Assembly (NCBI RefSeq): GCF_011090165.1
Contig: NZ_JAADJT010000002.1
Span: 496,001-560,000 of the forward strand
Length of the DNA: 64,000 nucleotides
Direction: 5' to 3'
Source of the DNA: Duganella aceris
GTDB lineage: Bacteria; Pseudomonadota; Gammaproteobacteria; Burkholderiales; Burkholderiaceae_D
The position numbers were made by a program, and so were the translations under genes. Within the stretch, counting starts at the first letter, position 1, and each line of letters starts with the position of its first letter. Of the stretch, positions 7,902 to 18,293 are shown piece by piece. Below the pieces are notes generated by a model that searched no databases, was not told the DNA's origin, and worked only from the letters and a program-made list of their open reading frames with translations.

Positions 7902-9583
7902 TCGCGCCCCGGCCGGCACAACGCACCGCACGCTTGCAGCTCACGACGATAAGCGCGCGGGCAATCCTCGCCGCCGGCGGCGCGGTCGCGGCGATGAGCA
8001 AGCGCGCGTTGCTCACGGCGACCGGCGCACGGATGCTGCTCGTCGTCGGTGGCGCGGTCGCGGCGATCAGCACGCGGGCGCTGCTTGCAGCCTGCGGCGC
8101 GGTCGCGGCGACGGGCGCCTTGGCGGCCGAGGCGCCGGTGATCGAAATGAGCATCGCGGACATCCGCACCGCGTTGCTTGAAGACGGGGTCTCATGCGCT
8201 GCCATCATCCAAAGCCATCTGGACCGCATCGGCAAATACGACCGGCAGTTGAACAGCGTGATCGCGGTGAATCCGGACGCGCTGGCCGCCGCCAGGGCGC
8301 TGGACGCGCTGCCGCGCGGCGCCCAACGCAAGCTCGATTTGCTGTGCACGCCGCTGCTGGTCAAGGACAACATCGACGTCGCCGGCATGCCCACCACCGC
8401 CGGCTCGCGCCTGCTGGCGGACAACGTCGCGCCGGCGGACGCGCCGACCGTTGCCGCGCTGCGGCGCGCCGGCGCCATCCCGATCGCGAAGACGAATATG
8501 TCGGAGTTCGCCTTCAACTACAAAGGCGCGTCGGCGGTCGGCGGCCGCACCCGCAATCCCTACAATATTCTGAACAGCGCTGGCGGCTCCTCGTCCGGCA
8601 ACGCGGCGGCGCTGGCCGCCAGCTTCGGCGTGATCGCGCTGGGCACCGACACCAGCGGCTCGCTGCGCGTGCCCGCCGCCGTGACCGGGCTGGTGGGCCT
8701 GCGGCCGACGCACGGCACGGTCGATGGGCGCGGCGTGGTGCCCTTGTCGCCATCGCAGGACGTGGTCGGCCCGATGTGCCGCAGTGCCGACGACTGCCTC
8801 CAAGTGATGCGCCTGATCGCCACGCCGGACGCAGGTGCGGCCGACGAAGCCCGCAGCACGCCATCGCTGGCCGAAACCCGCATCGGCGTCGTGCGCGCGC
8901 TGTTCCCCGAGGCGCCAGTTTACATGCGGGAAGTCGACGCCTTCATCGAACGACTGCGCCGCGCCGGCATCACCGTGCAGGATGTGGAAATCGACGACGT
9001 ACAAGTCTTGACGGGAAATATCGCGCCGCCCGGCGAACAATCCAAATTCGCCAGCCGCTCGGTATTCGACTTCCCGCCTGAATTTGCCGCCTACCTCAGC
9101 GGCCGCCGGCTGGCGTTCAACACCTACGCCGAATTCGAGCTTCGCCTGCGCGCGCTGAACGCGCAAGGTCTCGAAGGCGATCGGGTACTGGCGGATGTCG
9201 CCAGCTTCGGACGCAACCACGAACATCGGCGCGACGACGACCGCTACCGCATCAACGGCGCCTATCGGGATGTTTATGTGAAGGCCCGGCTGGATCGGGC
9301 CTTGGCGTCGTTCGACTTCCTGATGTATCCATCGGTGCAAGGCTTCAACGGCACCGCCGCCAACGGCCCCGAAACCGGCGGCACCCACAGGCTGAGCGCG
9401 TATTCCGGCTATCCCGCGCTCGCATTCCCGGTCGGCTGGGCAGCCCCCGCCGCATGGGCGCCGCTGGAGCCGGTGGGCATCGAACTGCTCGGCCGCCGCA
9501 ACGACGACCTGAGGCTGCTCAAGCTGCTGCGGCAACTGGAAAAACAGCAAGCGCCGAGATACACTCCACCGGTGATGAGATGA
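7898..9583 (+). CDS. Exported amidase (amidase signature family) with a repetitive N-terminus
   Basis: Amidase signature enzyme that hydrolyses a C-N amide bond. The Ser-cisSer-Lys triad is visible: Lys156 in LLVKDNID, serines of GGSSSGNAA at 229-237 and Ser255 in GTDTSGSLRVPA. The first ~78 residues form an unusual signal region in which a motif like ISARAILAAGGAVAA occurs three times (about residues 18-32, 33-56 with an insertion, and 57-71) before a likely cleavage site at ALAAEAP. The start is uncertain: a TTG at 7898 overlaps the preceding stop, an ATG at 7994 or 8033 is also possible. It is the last gene of the transporter cluster. Periplasmic release of an acyl or peptide group before uptake is inference. 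Confidence 0.85.
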   Translation: MIAPRPAQRTARLQLTTISARAILAAGGAVAAMSKRALLTATGARMLLVVGGAVAAISTRALLAACGAVAATGALAAEAPVIEMSIADIRTALLEDGVSCAAIIQSHLDRIGKYDRQLNSVIAVNPDALAAARALDALPRGAQRKLDLLCTPLLVKDNIDVAGMPTTAGSRLLADNVAPADAPTVAALRRAGAIPIAKTNMSEFAFNYKGASAVGGRTRNPYNILNSAGGSSSGNAAALAASFGVIALGTDTSGSLRVPAAVTGLVGLRPTHGTVDGRGVVPLSPSQDVVGPMCRSADDCLQVMRLIATPDAGAADEARSTPSLAETRIGVVRALFPEAPVYMREVDAFIERLRRAGITVQDVEIDDVQVLTGNIAPPGEQSKFASRSVFDFPPEFAAYLSGRRLAFNTYAEFELRLRALNAQGLEGDRVLADVASFGRNHEHRRDDDRYRINGAYRDVYVKARLDRALASFDFLMYPSVQGFNGTAANGPETGGTHRLSAYSGYPALAFPVGWAAPAAWAPLEPVGIELLGRRNDDLRLLKLLRQLEKQQAPRYTPPVMR

Positions 9584-9789
9584 AAACCTTAGGTTCCCGA
9601 TGGACGTTAGAAGCGGGTAGCGGAATTTAGTACTCGAATCGCGACGACTACGATGAAATATCGACAGCTATCGCGAAGCAGCATGAAATCGTGGGTTTTA
9701 GTAAAACCCCAAAAAAAAGAGACCCCGACCAGAGCTCTTCATCAAGGTAGTCCGCGACGAACCCAGCCAGCGCCGTCCACAAATAAAAA

Positions 9790-9807
9790 AGCTCCCTTGC
9801 GGGAGCT
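9790..9807 (-). terminator. Terminator of the downstream tRNA-Ser copy
   Basis: Read on the minus strand, AGCTCCC-GCAA-GGGAGCT is a 7-bp stem followed by a run of T (TTTTTTATTT). It lies 14 nt after the 3' end of the tRNA at 9822-9911. The same hairpin recurs after the second tRNA copy. Confidence 0.85.
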
Positions 9808-9821
9808 TCTTCATTGCATAT

Positions 9822-9911
<90 letters not shown>

Positions 9912-10013
9912 TTTTCTCACGTCATTGCTGCGAGAAGGCAAGATTATATATCAGACCTCAACCAAAACGGAACCCCCCGCAGCACATTTCATCGCGCAAG
10001 GCGCAAATAAAAA

Positions 10014-10031
10014 AGCTCCCTTGCGGGAGCT
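10014..10031 (-). terminator. Terminator of the upstream tRNA-Ser copy
   Basis: Same 7-bp stem as at 9790-9807 (AGCTCCC, loop GCAA on the minus strand, GGGAGCT) followed by TTTTTTATTTG on the minus strand. It separates the two tRNA units. Confidence 0.85.
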
Positions 10032-10050
10032 TTTTCATCACTGCTATTCA

Positions 10051-10140
<90 letters not shown>

Positions 10141-10208
10141 TTTTCTCACGTCACTGCTGCGAGAAGGCAAGATTATAGCAGCCCGCCGCAAAAAGGGAAG
10201 GACTATTT

Positions 10209-11796
<1,588 letters not shown>

Positions 11797-11924
11797 GATA
11801 GTTCCTTCAGGTGGTTGGTTACGATGACTGCTTGGTATGGTCGTACTGTACCTAAAGGGCGTATCGGTCGCCATGGGGATGCGACGAAGCGCCGGAAACG
11901 GCGCCTGAACTGCAAAATCGGGGA

Positions 11925-13376
11925 TCAGGCGGCGCGTCGCGGCGCGCCGAGCTGGTCGGCCTGGCGGTGCACCAGCTCGCCGAGCCGGGCCACCGCCGCC
12001 TCGACCCGCGGGCTCCAGGCGTTACCGCAATTGATGCGCAGGTAATTGCTGTATTTGCCCGAGGCGGAGAACAGCTGGCCCGGCATGAAGGCGATGCCCT
12101 CGGCGATGGCGGCCTGGTGCAGCGCCAGCGCGTCGACCTGCTCCGGCATGCCGACCCACAGCACGAAGCCGCCCTGCGGCGCCGACACCGTGCACTGCGG
12201 CGGAAACGCGGCGCAGATCGCGTCCGACATGCGGGCGATGCGCTGCACCAGCGCGCGCCGCATCTTGCGCAGCTGGTTCTCATAGGCGCTGCCGGTCAGG
12301 AAGTCGGCCAGCACCGCCTGGAAGAAGTGGCTGGTGGCGCCGCTGGACACCATCTTCAGCAGCGCGACGTCCTGCGCATAGCGCCCGGCCAGCACGTAGC
12401 CGACCCGCGCGCCGGGGCTGACCGCCTTGGAGAAGGACGAGCACAGCATCACATTGCCGCTGGTGTCGTAGGCCTTCACCGGCCACGGCCGCTCCGGCGT
12501 GAAGCACAGGTCGCCGTAGACGTCGTCCTCGATCAGCGGGACGTCGTGCCGCGACAGCAAGGCCGCCAGCCGCCGCTTGTTCGCGTCCGGCATGATGCAG
12601 CCCAGCGGGTTGTTGGCGTTCGGGATCAGCAGCACCGCCTGCACCAGACCGGCGCCGAGCGCCAGCTCCAGCGCGTCGATCGACGGTCCGGTCTCCGGAT
12701 GGGTGGGAATCTCCAGCGCCTTCATGCCCAGCGATTCGATCAGCTGCAACAGCACGAAGTACGTGGCCGATTCGATGGCGATGGTGTCGCCGGCCTTGGC
12801 CACGGCGCGCAGGCACAGGCTGATCGCCTCGGTGCAGGAGCCGGTGACGACGATCTCGGCCGGGTCGAGGTGGCCCCAGTCCAGCGCGCGGCGCGTGATC
12901 TGGCGGGTGAACTCGGGGTAGTTGGTCTCGTAGCAGCTGACCGCGCTCAGCAAGGTGGCGTCGCGCCTGGCGACGGCGGCCACGGTCTTCTGCATGCGCT
13001 TCATCGGCAGCAGCTCGCCCAGCGGCCAGGACGAGCCGAGCTGCACGATGCTGGTGTCCTCGTTGGCCTTCAGCACCCGCATCAGCAGGTTGTTGATGCC
13101 GACGAAGGCCGGCTCCTTCAGGTGCTCGGCGTCGGTCATCACCGCCGCCATGCGGGCGCGGTGGCGCACGTAGTAGCCGGCCTGCGGCCGCGCCTCGATC
13201 AGGCCGCGATCCTCCAGCAGGCGCAGCGCCTGCATCACGGTGCTGACCGACAGCCGCTTCTGCTGCGCCAGGTGGCGGATCGACGGCAGACGGTCGCCCG
13301 GCGCGAACACGCGGCTGGCGATCAGCCCGCCGAGCTCGTCGGCCAACTGCTCGTATAGATTGATGTGGATGCTCAT
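11925..13376 (-). CDS. MocR-type regulator: GntR winged helix fused to a PLP aminotransferase-like domain
   Basis: Transcription factor of the MocR/GabR type. A GntR winged helix-turn-helix (about residues 4-72, with PSIRHLAQQKRLSVSTVMQA) is joined to a fold-type I aminotransferase domain that senses an amine or vitamin B6 compound. The PLP lysine is Lys317 in CSSFSKAVSPG and the cofactor Asp is in LIEDDVYGD. 483 residues from the ATG at 13376; an upstream in-frame start at 13439 would add 21 residues. It is divergent from a DUF2917 gene at 13549, its likely target. The effector is unknown. Confidence 0.9.
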   Translation of the reverse strand: MSIHINLYEQLADELGGLIASRVFAPGDRLPSIRHLAQQKRLSVSTVMQALRLLEDRGLIEARPQAGYYVRHRARMAAVMTDAEHLKEPAFVGINNLLMRVLKANEDTSIVQLGSSWPLGELLPMKRMQKTVAAVARRDATLLSAVSCYETNYPEFTRQITRRALDWGHLDPAEIVVTGSCTEAISLCLRAVAKAGDTIAIESATYFVLLQLIESLGMKALEIPTHPETGPSIDALELALGAGLVQAVLLIPNANNPLGCIMPDANKRRLAALLSRHDVPLIEDDVYGDLCFTPERPWPVKAYDTSGNVMLCSSFSKAVSPGARVGYVLAGRYAQDVALLKMVSSGATSHFFQAVLADFLTGSAYENQLRKMRRALVQRIARMSDAICAAFPPQCTVSAPQGGFVLWVGMPEQVDALALHQAAIAEGIAFMPGQLFSASGKYSNYLRINCGNAWSPRVEAAVARLGELVHRQADQLGAPRRAA

Positions 13377-13548
13377 CTTGATATTGTGGCGCCGGCCCGC
13401 CCCGCCGCGACAGGTACAGCGCGCGTAAATTTCGACCATAACAGTTTAGTCAAAACAGCTCTGTGACGGTAACAATATCGTTTTGCTGCATCTGTTATGG
13501 TTGGCCGCCGCTGCGTATTCTGGCTGTATCGCAACGCAGGAGGCCAAC

Positions 13549-13899
13549 ATGAAACCCGAACTGATCGCCGTGCAACAAGGACAAGCCGAGTACCGCCTGA
13601 CGGAAAACCATCCGCTGCGCATCGCCCACGCGGCCGGCCGCCGCATCGACTGCCTGGAGGGGACGGCCTGGATCACGGCCTATGGCGAGCACGTCGATTT
13701 CATGCTGCGCCGGGGCGAGTCGTTCACCATCCCGAACGATGGCCTGATGCTGATCGACGCGGCCGGCGGCGGCGTGGTGCGGGTGCGCATGCCGGACGGC
13801 GGCGCCGGCCAGGCGGCGACGCCGGGTCTGATGGCGCGGCTGATGTCGGCCGCGGCCAGCCGTCTGCTGCCAACTGTAGGATTTCACCTACGCAACTAA
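13549..13899 (+). CDS. DUF2917 protein
   Basis: A 116-residue protein with a strong ribosome site (AGGAGG, 6 nt before the ATG at 13549). The sequence around RIDCLEGTAWITAYGEHVDFML and GESFTIPNDGLMLIDAAGG matches DUF2917, a small cupin-like beta fold known mainly from beta- and gammaproteobacteria and of unknown function. The last 25 residues are an Ala/Leu-rich tail. It is divergent from a MocR regulator (start codons 172 nt apart), so it is probably controlled by it. Confidence 0.8.
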   Translation: MKPELIAVQQGQAEYRLTENHPLRIAHAAGRRIDCLEGTAWITAYGEHVDFMLRRGESFTIPNDGLMLIDAAGGGVVRVRMPDGGAGQAATPGLMARLMSAAASRLLPTVGFHLRN

Positions 13900-13967
13900 T
13901 CGTGCGCCATATTCTTCTTGAAATGTGTACGATGCGTCAACAGTACAGCCCTTCAAGGAGAAAAACT

Positions 13968-14381
13968 ATGAAAACTCAATACCTGAAAATCGCCGCCATC
14001 AGCGGCGTGATGTTTGTTGCGGCCGGCTGCTCGACGATGGGGGGATCTTCGTCCAACGAACCGCCACCGGCGGTCAACCCGAACTTCGCCAGCGAGATGA
14101 ACAAGTTCAACGCCCAGTTCCCGAACGACAAGGCGACCAAGTACGAGGAAATCTCGCTGAACTATAACAACGCGCAAAAGCTGGACGAGCGCGGCAACTG
14201 CCACGACATGTCCAAGTATCCGGTGGTGATCGTGTTGACCTTGGACGCGGCGGGTAACGTCACCCGCAGCACCACCGATGTCGAAGGCAAGAAAGCCGAA
14301 TGCTTCCGCCAGGCCTACGCCTCGGCCAAGCTGCCGGCGCCGCCGTTCGCACCGTACCTGAAGCCGATCCGCCTGCGTTAA
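13968..14381 (+). CDS. Small lipoprotein of unknown function
   Basis: A 137-residue exported lipoprotein. The ATG at 13968 follows AAGGAG by 8 nt. The signal ends in the lipobox VAAGC, giving acylation at Cys19 (MKTQYLKIAAISGVMFVAAG before it), then a Ser/Pro-rich linker. The C-terminal part, with KYPVVIVLTLDAAGNVTRS and KAECFRQAYASAKLPAPPF, has the look of a TonB-C or energy-transducer-like small beta-alpha-beta domain, but no family is firmly recognised. It ends 4 nt from the convergent hydrolase gene, with no clear terminator between. Confidence 0.8.
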   Translation: MKTQYLKIAAISGVMFVAAGCSTMGGSSSNEPPPAVNPNFASEMNKFNAQFPNDKATKYEEISLNYNNAQKLDERGNCHDMSKYPVVIVLTLDAAGNVTRSTTDVEGKKAECFRQAYASAKLPAPPFAPYLKPIRLR

Positions 14382-14385
14382 AAGA

Positions 14386-15219
14386 TTAGGCCGCAGCGTT
14401 TTCCTCGGCGGCCTCGTCGTTGTCAGCCGGCTTTTCCAGCCAGCCCAGGATGATTTGATTGAATCGTTCCGGCTGGCGCAGCATCGGCCAGTGGTCGGTC
14501 TCCATCGCCACCACCTTGCAACCCTCTTTGCCGGCCAGGTTCTCCGTCCACTGCGGCGAATGGAACATGAACGGCTTGCGAATGCCGTAGATGTACAGCA
14601 TCGGCACCTTAGGCACGAACGGCACCAGCGAACTGTAGGAACCGGCCGCGCCCGCCCCGAGGATGTAATACGGGAAGTTCATTGCCGAGCTGATGAATTG
14701 CTGCGGCGACGGCGCGCCCAGCACCTTGGCCATGGTCCGGGTCATGACATTGCCGACCGGGCCGCCGATGGCCCACGCCAGCGCCAGCGTGCCCTGATAG
14801 CCGCTGACCATCAGCTTCTGACCGATCGAGCGCGAACGCACCGTCGCCTTCGACTGCGCGTCGCCGATATCGACGCCGACGATGCACGACACCAGCCCCT
14901 TGTTGCGCATGTAAAACTCATAGCCGAACACGCAGCCCCAGTCGTGCAGCATCAGGATGACCTTCTGCTTCTGGCTGACGCTGTTGACGATGTGCAGCAG
15001 CACGCGCAGCATGGCGTCCAGCGAATACGAGCGGCGCTGCTTGGCGATATCGAAGCCCGGCAGGGTAAAGCGCACGCAGCGGTAGCGTTGCTTCAACTCG
15101 GCGACCTGCGCGTCCCAGACGCGGTAGGTATCCGGCCAGCCATGGATCATGACGATGGTCTCGGCCCCCTCGCCCTCGATATAAACGTCGACGCCGTCGA
15201 CCACCAATGCCTTCTGCAT
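14386..15219 (-). CDS. Alpha/beta hydrolase with an aspartate nucleophile motif
   Basis: Alpha/beta hydrolase of 277 residues, cytoplasmic (no signal peptide). The oxyanion HGWPDTY segment (residues 26-32) and the nucleophile elbow LMLHDWGCVFG place Asp93 where serine hydrolases have Ser, as in epoxide hydrolases and haloalkane dehalogenases. The likely catalytic His is His243 in METDHWPMLRQPE. The start MQKALVVDGVDVYIEGEG is typical for this subfamily. The substrate is unknown; an epoxide or halide is possible from the nucleophile type. It is upstream of and co-directional with the metallo-beta-lactamase-fold genes but no operon link is clear. Confidence 0.85.
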   Translation of the reverse strand: MQKALVVDGVDVYIEGEGAETIVMIHGWPDTYRVWDAQVAELKQRYRCVRFTLPGFDIAKQRRSYSLDAMLRVLLHIVNSVSQKQKVILMLHDWGCVFGYEFYMRNKGLVSCIVGVDIGDAQSKATVRSRSIGQKLMVSGYQGTLALAWAIGGPVGNVMTRTMAKVLGAPSPQQFISSAMNFPYYILGAGAAGSYSSLVPFVPKVPMLYIYGIRKPFMFHSPQWTENLAGKEGCKVVAMETDHWPMLRQPERFNQIILGWLEKPADNDEAAEENAAA

Positions 15220-15260
15220 GCCGCTCCCTTACGCTGCTGACTGTTCAGCGCGTCATCTTA

Positions 15261-16208
15261 CTACAGCCCCGCGTAGACCATCCGGGTAAACTGATCGCCA
15301 TTGAAGACGAAATTACCCCATTTGGCGTCGAAGGCGGCCGTCGGTTTGGCGGCGAGAATTTCCTCGATCGACTTGCCCTGCTGCTTCAACGCGGCCACGT
15401 TATTTCGCACGGTGACCAGCATGTCACGGAATTCGATCAGTTGCGCGCGGGTGCCGACCGCGCCATGGCCGGGAACGACAATGGTGTGGTCGGTGGTGCG
15501 TTCGACGGCCTTGCCGGCCCACTTGATAGCGCCATCGATGCTGCCGCCGTCTTCATTATCGATGTACGGGTAGATGCCGTTCCAGAAGGTGTCTCCCAGC
15601 GCCAGGATATCCGCCTCCTTGAAATAAACCCACAGGTCGCCGTCGGTATGGCCTTCGCCGAAATTTTCCACATCGATCCGGGTGCCCGCGAACGAGAATG
15701 TTTTCCCCTGGTCGATCAACAGTGTCGGGCGAGCGTCCGCCGGCACCGGATCGAAGGTCCAGTTCCAGGCGTTCACGTGGGTAATTTCAGTCAGATGCTT
15801 GAAGGTATTCTTGTGCGCGACGACGGTGGCGCCGGCGGCGTGCATCCCCGCGTTGCCGTCGGTGTGGTCCCAGTGCCAATGCGTGTTGACCACGTATTTC
15901 ACCGGCGCGGCGCCGATCTTGTGCAGTGCCGCTTGCAGCTTGTCCTGCGATTTGCCGATGCCGGCATCGACCTGGAATTTTCCTTCCTCGCCCGACAGCA
16001 CGGTGATGTTGCCGCCGCTGCCCATCAGCACGGTGATATTCCCGCGCAGGGTTTGCACCACCAGATCCGAATCGGCGCGCCGCAGGTAGCGGGCGCCCGC
16101 GCCGGTGTGGAAATAGTCGTCCTGGCTGGCGGACTGCGCAAAGGCCGCCGCGGACGCAACCAGGCAGGAAGCCAAGGCCAATGTTTTCAGTGTGAAGTGT
16201 GTGTTCAT
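15261..16208 (-). CDS. Exported metallo-beta-lactamase-fold hydrolase
   Basis: Zinc-dependent MBL-fold hydrolase, 315 residues, with a signal peptide (MNTHFTLKTLALASCLVASA, cleavage near FAQSAS). The metal site HWHWDH gives His110, His112, Asp114 and His115; further ligands are in GEGHTDGD and VVPGHG. This layout fits periplasmic MBL proteins of the cyclase/glyoxalase-like type rather than a proven beta-lactamase. Bases 15645-16155 have a 98 percent identical partial copy at 16414-16924 (9 differences), so this gene took part in a recent duplication. It is the intact copy. Confidence 0.88.
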   Translation of the reverse strand: MNTHFTLKTLALASCLVASAAAFAQSASQDDYFHTGAGARYLRRADSDLVVQTLRGNITVLMGSGGNITVLSGEEGKFQVDAGIGKSQDKLQAALHKIGAAPVKYVVNTHWHWDHTDGNAGMHAAGATVVAHKNTFKHLTEITHVNAWNWTFDPVPADARPTLLIDQGKTFSFAGTRIDVENFGEGHTDGDLWVYFKEADILALGDTFWNGIYPYIDNEDGGSIDGAIKWAGKAVERTTDHTIVVPGHGAVGTRAQLIEFRDMLVTVRNNVAALKQQGKSIEEILAAKPTAAFDAKWGNFVFNGDQFTRMVYAGL

Positions 16209-16335
16209 TGCTGCCCCTCTCGTTCAGGCGGACCACAGTGTCCGCGTAAAAAGAGAATTATGGGGAGTGCAAATCAATCCCGATAGCAGCCTGTGGCAAC
16301 GACTTCCGCCAAAATGGGCTCATTTACCGCCATGG

Positions 16336-16926
16336 CTATTGTTTGCCGGCGTCCTCGTCAAGCTTGCGCAGGAAGGCCAGTTTGTCGGCGATCTTGGATT
16401 CCAGGCCGCGCGGGGTATGGCCTTCGCCGAAATTTTCCACATCGATCCGGCTGCCCGCGAACGAGAATGTTTTCCCCTGGTCGATCAACAGCGTCGGGCG
16501 GGCGTCCGCCGGCACCGGATCGAAGGTCCAGTTCCAGGCGTTCACGTGGGTGATTTCAGTCAGATGCTTGAAGGTGTTCTTGTGCGCGACGACGGTGGCG
16601 CCGGCGGCGTGCAGCCCCGCGTTGCCGTCGGTGTGGTCCCAGTGCCAATGCGTGTTGACCACGTATTTCACCGGCGCGGCGCCGATCTTGTGCAGTGCCG
16701 CTTGCAGCTTGTCCTGCGATTTGGCGATGCCGGCATCGACCTGGAATTTTCCTTCCTCGCCCGACAGCACGGTGATGTTGCCGCCGCTGCCCATCAGCAC
16801 GGTGATATTCCCGCGCAGGGCTTGCACCACCAGATCCGAATCGGCGCGCCGCAGGTAGCGGGCGCCCGCGCCGGTGTGGAAATAGTCGTCCTGGCTGGCG
16901 GACTGCGCAAAGGCCGCTGCGGACGG
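16336..16926 (-). pseudogene. Chimeric remnant: partial MBL gene fused in frame to a copy of the RarA C-terminus
   Basis: Two joined fragments. Bases 16414-16924 copy 15645-16155 of the MBL gene without gaps (9 mismatches) and keep the HWHWDH metal site; bases 16334-16414 copy the last ~80 bases of rarA (16925-17005, 1 mismatch). The junction keeps the frame, so the MBL part reads through GEGHT into the RarA tail [14 protein letters not shown] and stops at the copied rarA stop. There is no signal peptide and no good start: the rarA TAG at 16927-16929 lies in frame just upstream and only internal GTG codons remain. It is probably not functional. Confidence 0.88.
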
Positions 16927-18231
16927 CTATTGTTTGCCGGCGTCCTCGTCCAGCTTGCGCAGGAAGGCCAGTTTGTCGGCGATCTTGGATTCCAGGCCGC
17001 GCGGGACCGGTTGGTACCAGCCGGGCTCGCGCATGTCGTCGGGGAAGTAGGTTTCGCCGGCGGCGTAGGCGTGCGGTTCGTCGTGGGCGTAGCGGTATTC
17101 GTGGCCGTAGCCCAGTTCCTTCATCAGCTTGGTCGGCGCGTTGCGCAGGTGGACCGGCACTTCGCGCGACTTGTCCTTCTTGACGAAGGCCATCGCCTGG
17201 TTGAAGGCGTTGTAGCCGGCGTTGCTCTTGGCGGCGATTGCCAGATAGACCACCGCCTGCCCCAAGGCCAGCTCGCCCTCGGGCGACCCGAGCCGTTCGA
17301 AGGTGGTGGCGGCGTCGTTGGCGATCTGCATCGCGCGCGGATCGGCCAGGCCGATGTCTTCCCACGCCATCCGCACGATGCGGCGCGACAGGTATTTGGC
17401 GTCGGCGCCGCCGTCCAGCATGCGGCAGAACCAGTACAGCGCGGCGTCCGGATTCGAGCCGCGCACCGATTTGTGCAGCGCCGAGATCTGGTCGTAGAAA
17501 TTGTCGCCGCCCTTGTCGAAGCGGCGCGCGTTCAAGGTCAGCGCGTTCTGGATGAACTCGGCGGTGATCTTGTTGGTCTTGGCGGCGTTGGCGGCCATGC
17601 TGGTCTGCTCCAGCAAATTCAGCAGGCGGCGGCCGTCGCCGTCGGCGTAACCGATCAGCGTGTCGATGGCGGCGTCGTCGAATTCCAGATGCGTCAACAC
17701 CTTGGCGCGCGCCTTGTCGACCAGCTGCTTCAGCTCGGCCTCATCGAACGACTTCAGCACATACACCTGCGAGCGCGACAGCAGCGCCGAGTTGACCTCG
17801 AACGAGGGATTCTCGGTGGTGGCGCCGATCAGCGTCACCAGCCCCGATTCCGCATACGGCAGCAAGGCGTCCTGCTGCGACTTGTTGAAGCGGTGGATCT
17901 CGTCGACGAACAGAATGGTGTGCTTGCCCATGTCGAGGTTGTGCTGCGCCTGCTCCATCGCGGCGCGGATATCCTTGACGCCCGAGAACACCGCCGACAG
18001 CGCGATGAACTCGCACTCGTAGGCGTTGGCGGTCAGCCGCGCCAGCGTGGTCTTGCCGACGCCGGGCGGGCCCCACAAAATCATCGAATGCGGCTGGCCC
18101 GACTCGAACGCCAGGCGCAACGGCTTGCCCGGCCCCAGCAGGTGATGCTGGCCGACGACGTCGTCGAGCGTCTTGGGACGCAGGGCTTCGGCCAGCGGCT
18201 GGCGCGGTTCGGTGGTGAATAAATCTGCCAT
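16927..18231 (-). CDS. rarA: Replication-associated recombination protein A (AAA+ ATPase)
   Basis: RarA/MgsA, a clamp-loader-related AAA+ ATPase that acts at stalled replication forks. 434 residues, normal length. Walker [10 protein letters not shown] is at residues 54-62, Walker [11 protein letters not shown] follows, and the sensor segment [20 protein letters not shown] is intact; the C-terminal tetramerisation region ends [10 protein letters not shown]. Its last ~80 bases are copied at 16334-16414 as part of a local duplication, but this copy is complete. It lies downstream of lolA with a hairpin terminator between. Confidence 0.97.
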   Translation of the reverse strand: MADLFTTEPRQPLAEALRPKTLDDVVGQHHLLGPGKPLRLAFESGQPHSMILWGPPGVGKTTLARLTANAYECEFIALSAVFSGVKDIRAAMEQAQHNLDMGKHTILFVDEIHRFNKSQQDALLPYAESGLVTLIGATTENPSFEVNSALLSRSQVYVLKSFDEAELKQLVDKARAKVLTHLEFDDAAIDTLIGYADGDGRRLLNLLEQTSMAANAAKTNKITAEFIQNALTLNARRFDKGGDNFYDQISALHKSVRGSNPDAALYWFCRMLDGGADAKYLSRRIVRMAWEDIGLADPRAMQIANDAATTFERLGSPEGELALGQAVVYLAIAAKSNAGYNAFNQAMAFVKKDKSREVPVHLRNAPTKLMKELGYGHEYRYAHDEPHAYAAGETYFPDDMREPGWYQPVPRGLESKIADKLAFLRKLDEDAGKQ

Positions 18232-18247
18232 GATCTTAAATAGAAAA

Positions 18248-18273
18248 ACGCCGCAGCGTCGCAGCTGCGGCGT
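18248..18273 (-). terminator. Terminator between lolA and rarA
   Basis: Perfect 10-bp stem (ACGCCGCAGC on one side, GCTGCGGCGT on the other, 6-nt loop). On the minus strand it is followed by TTTTTCTATTT. It lies just after the lolA stop and would limit read-through into rarA. Confidence 0.75.
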
Positions 18274-18293
18274 CGAAACCCGAAACTACCGGA

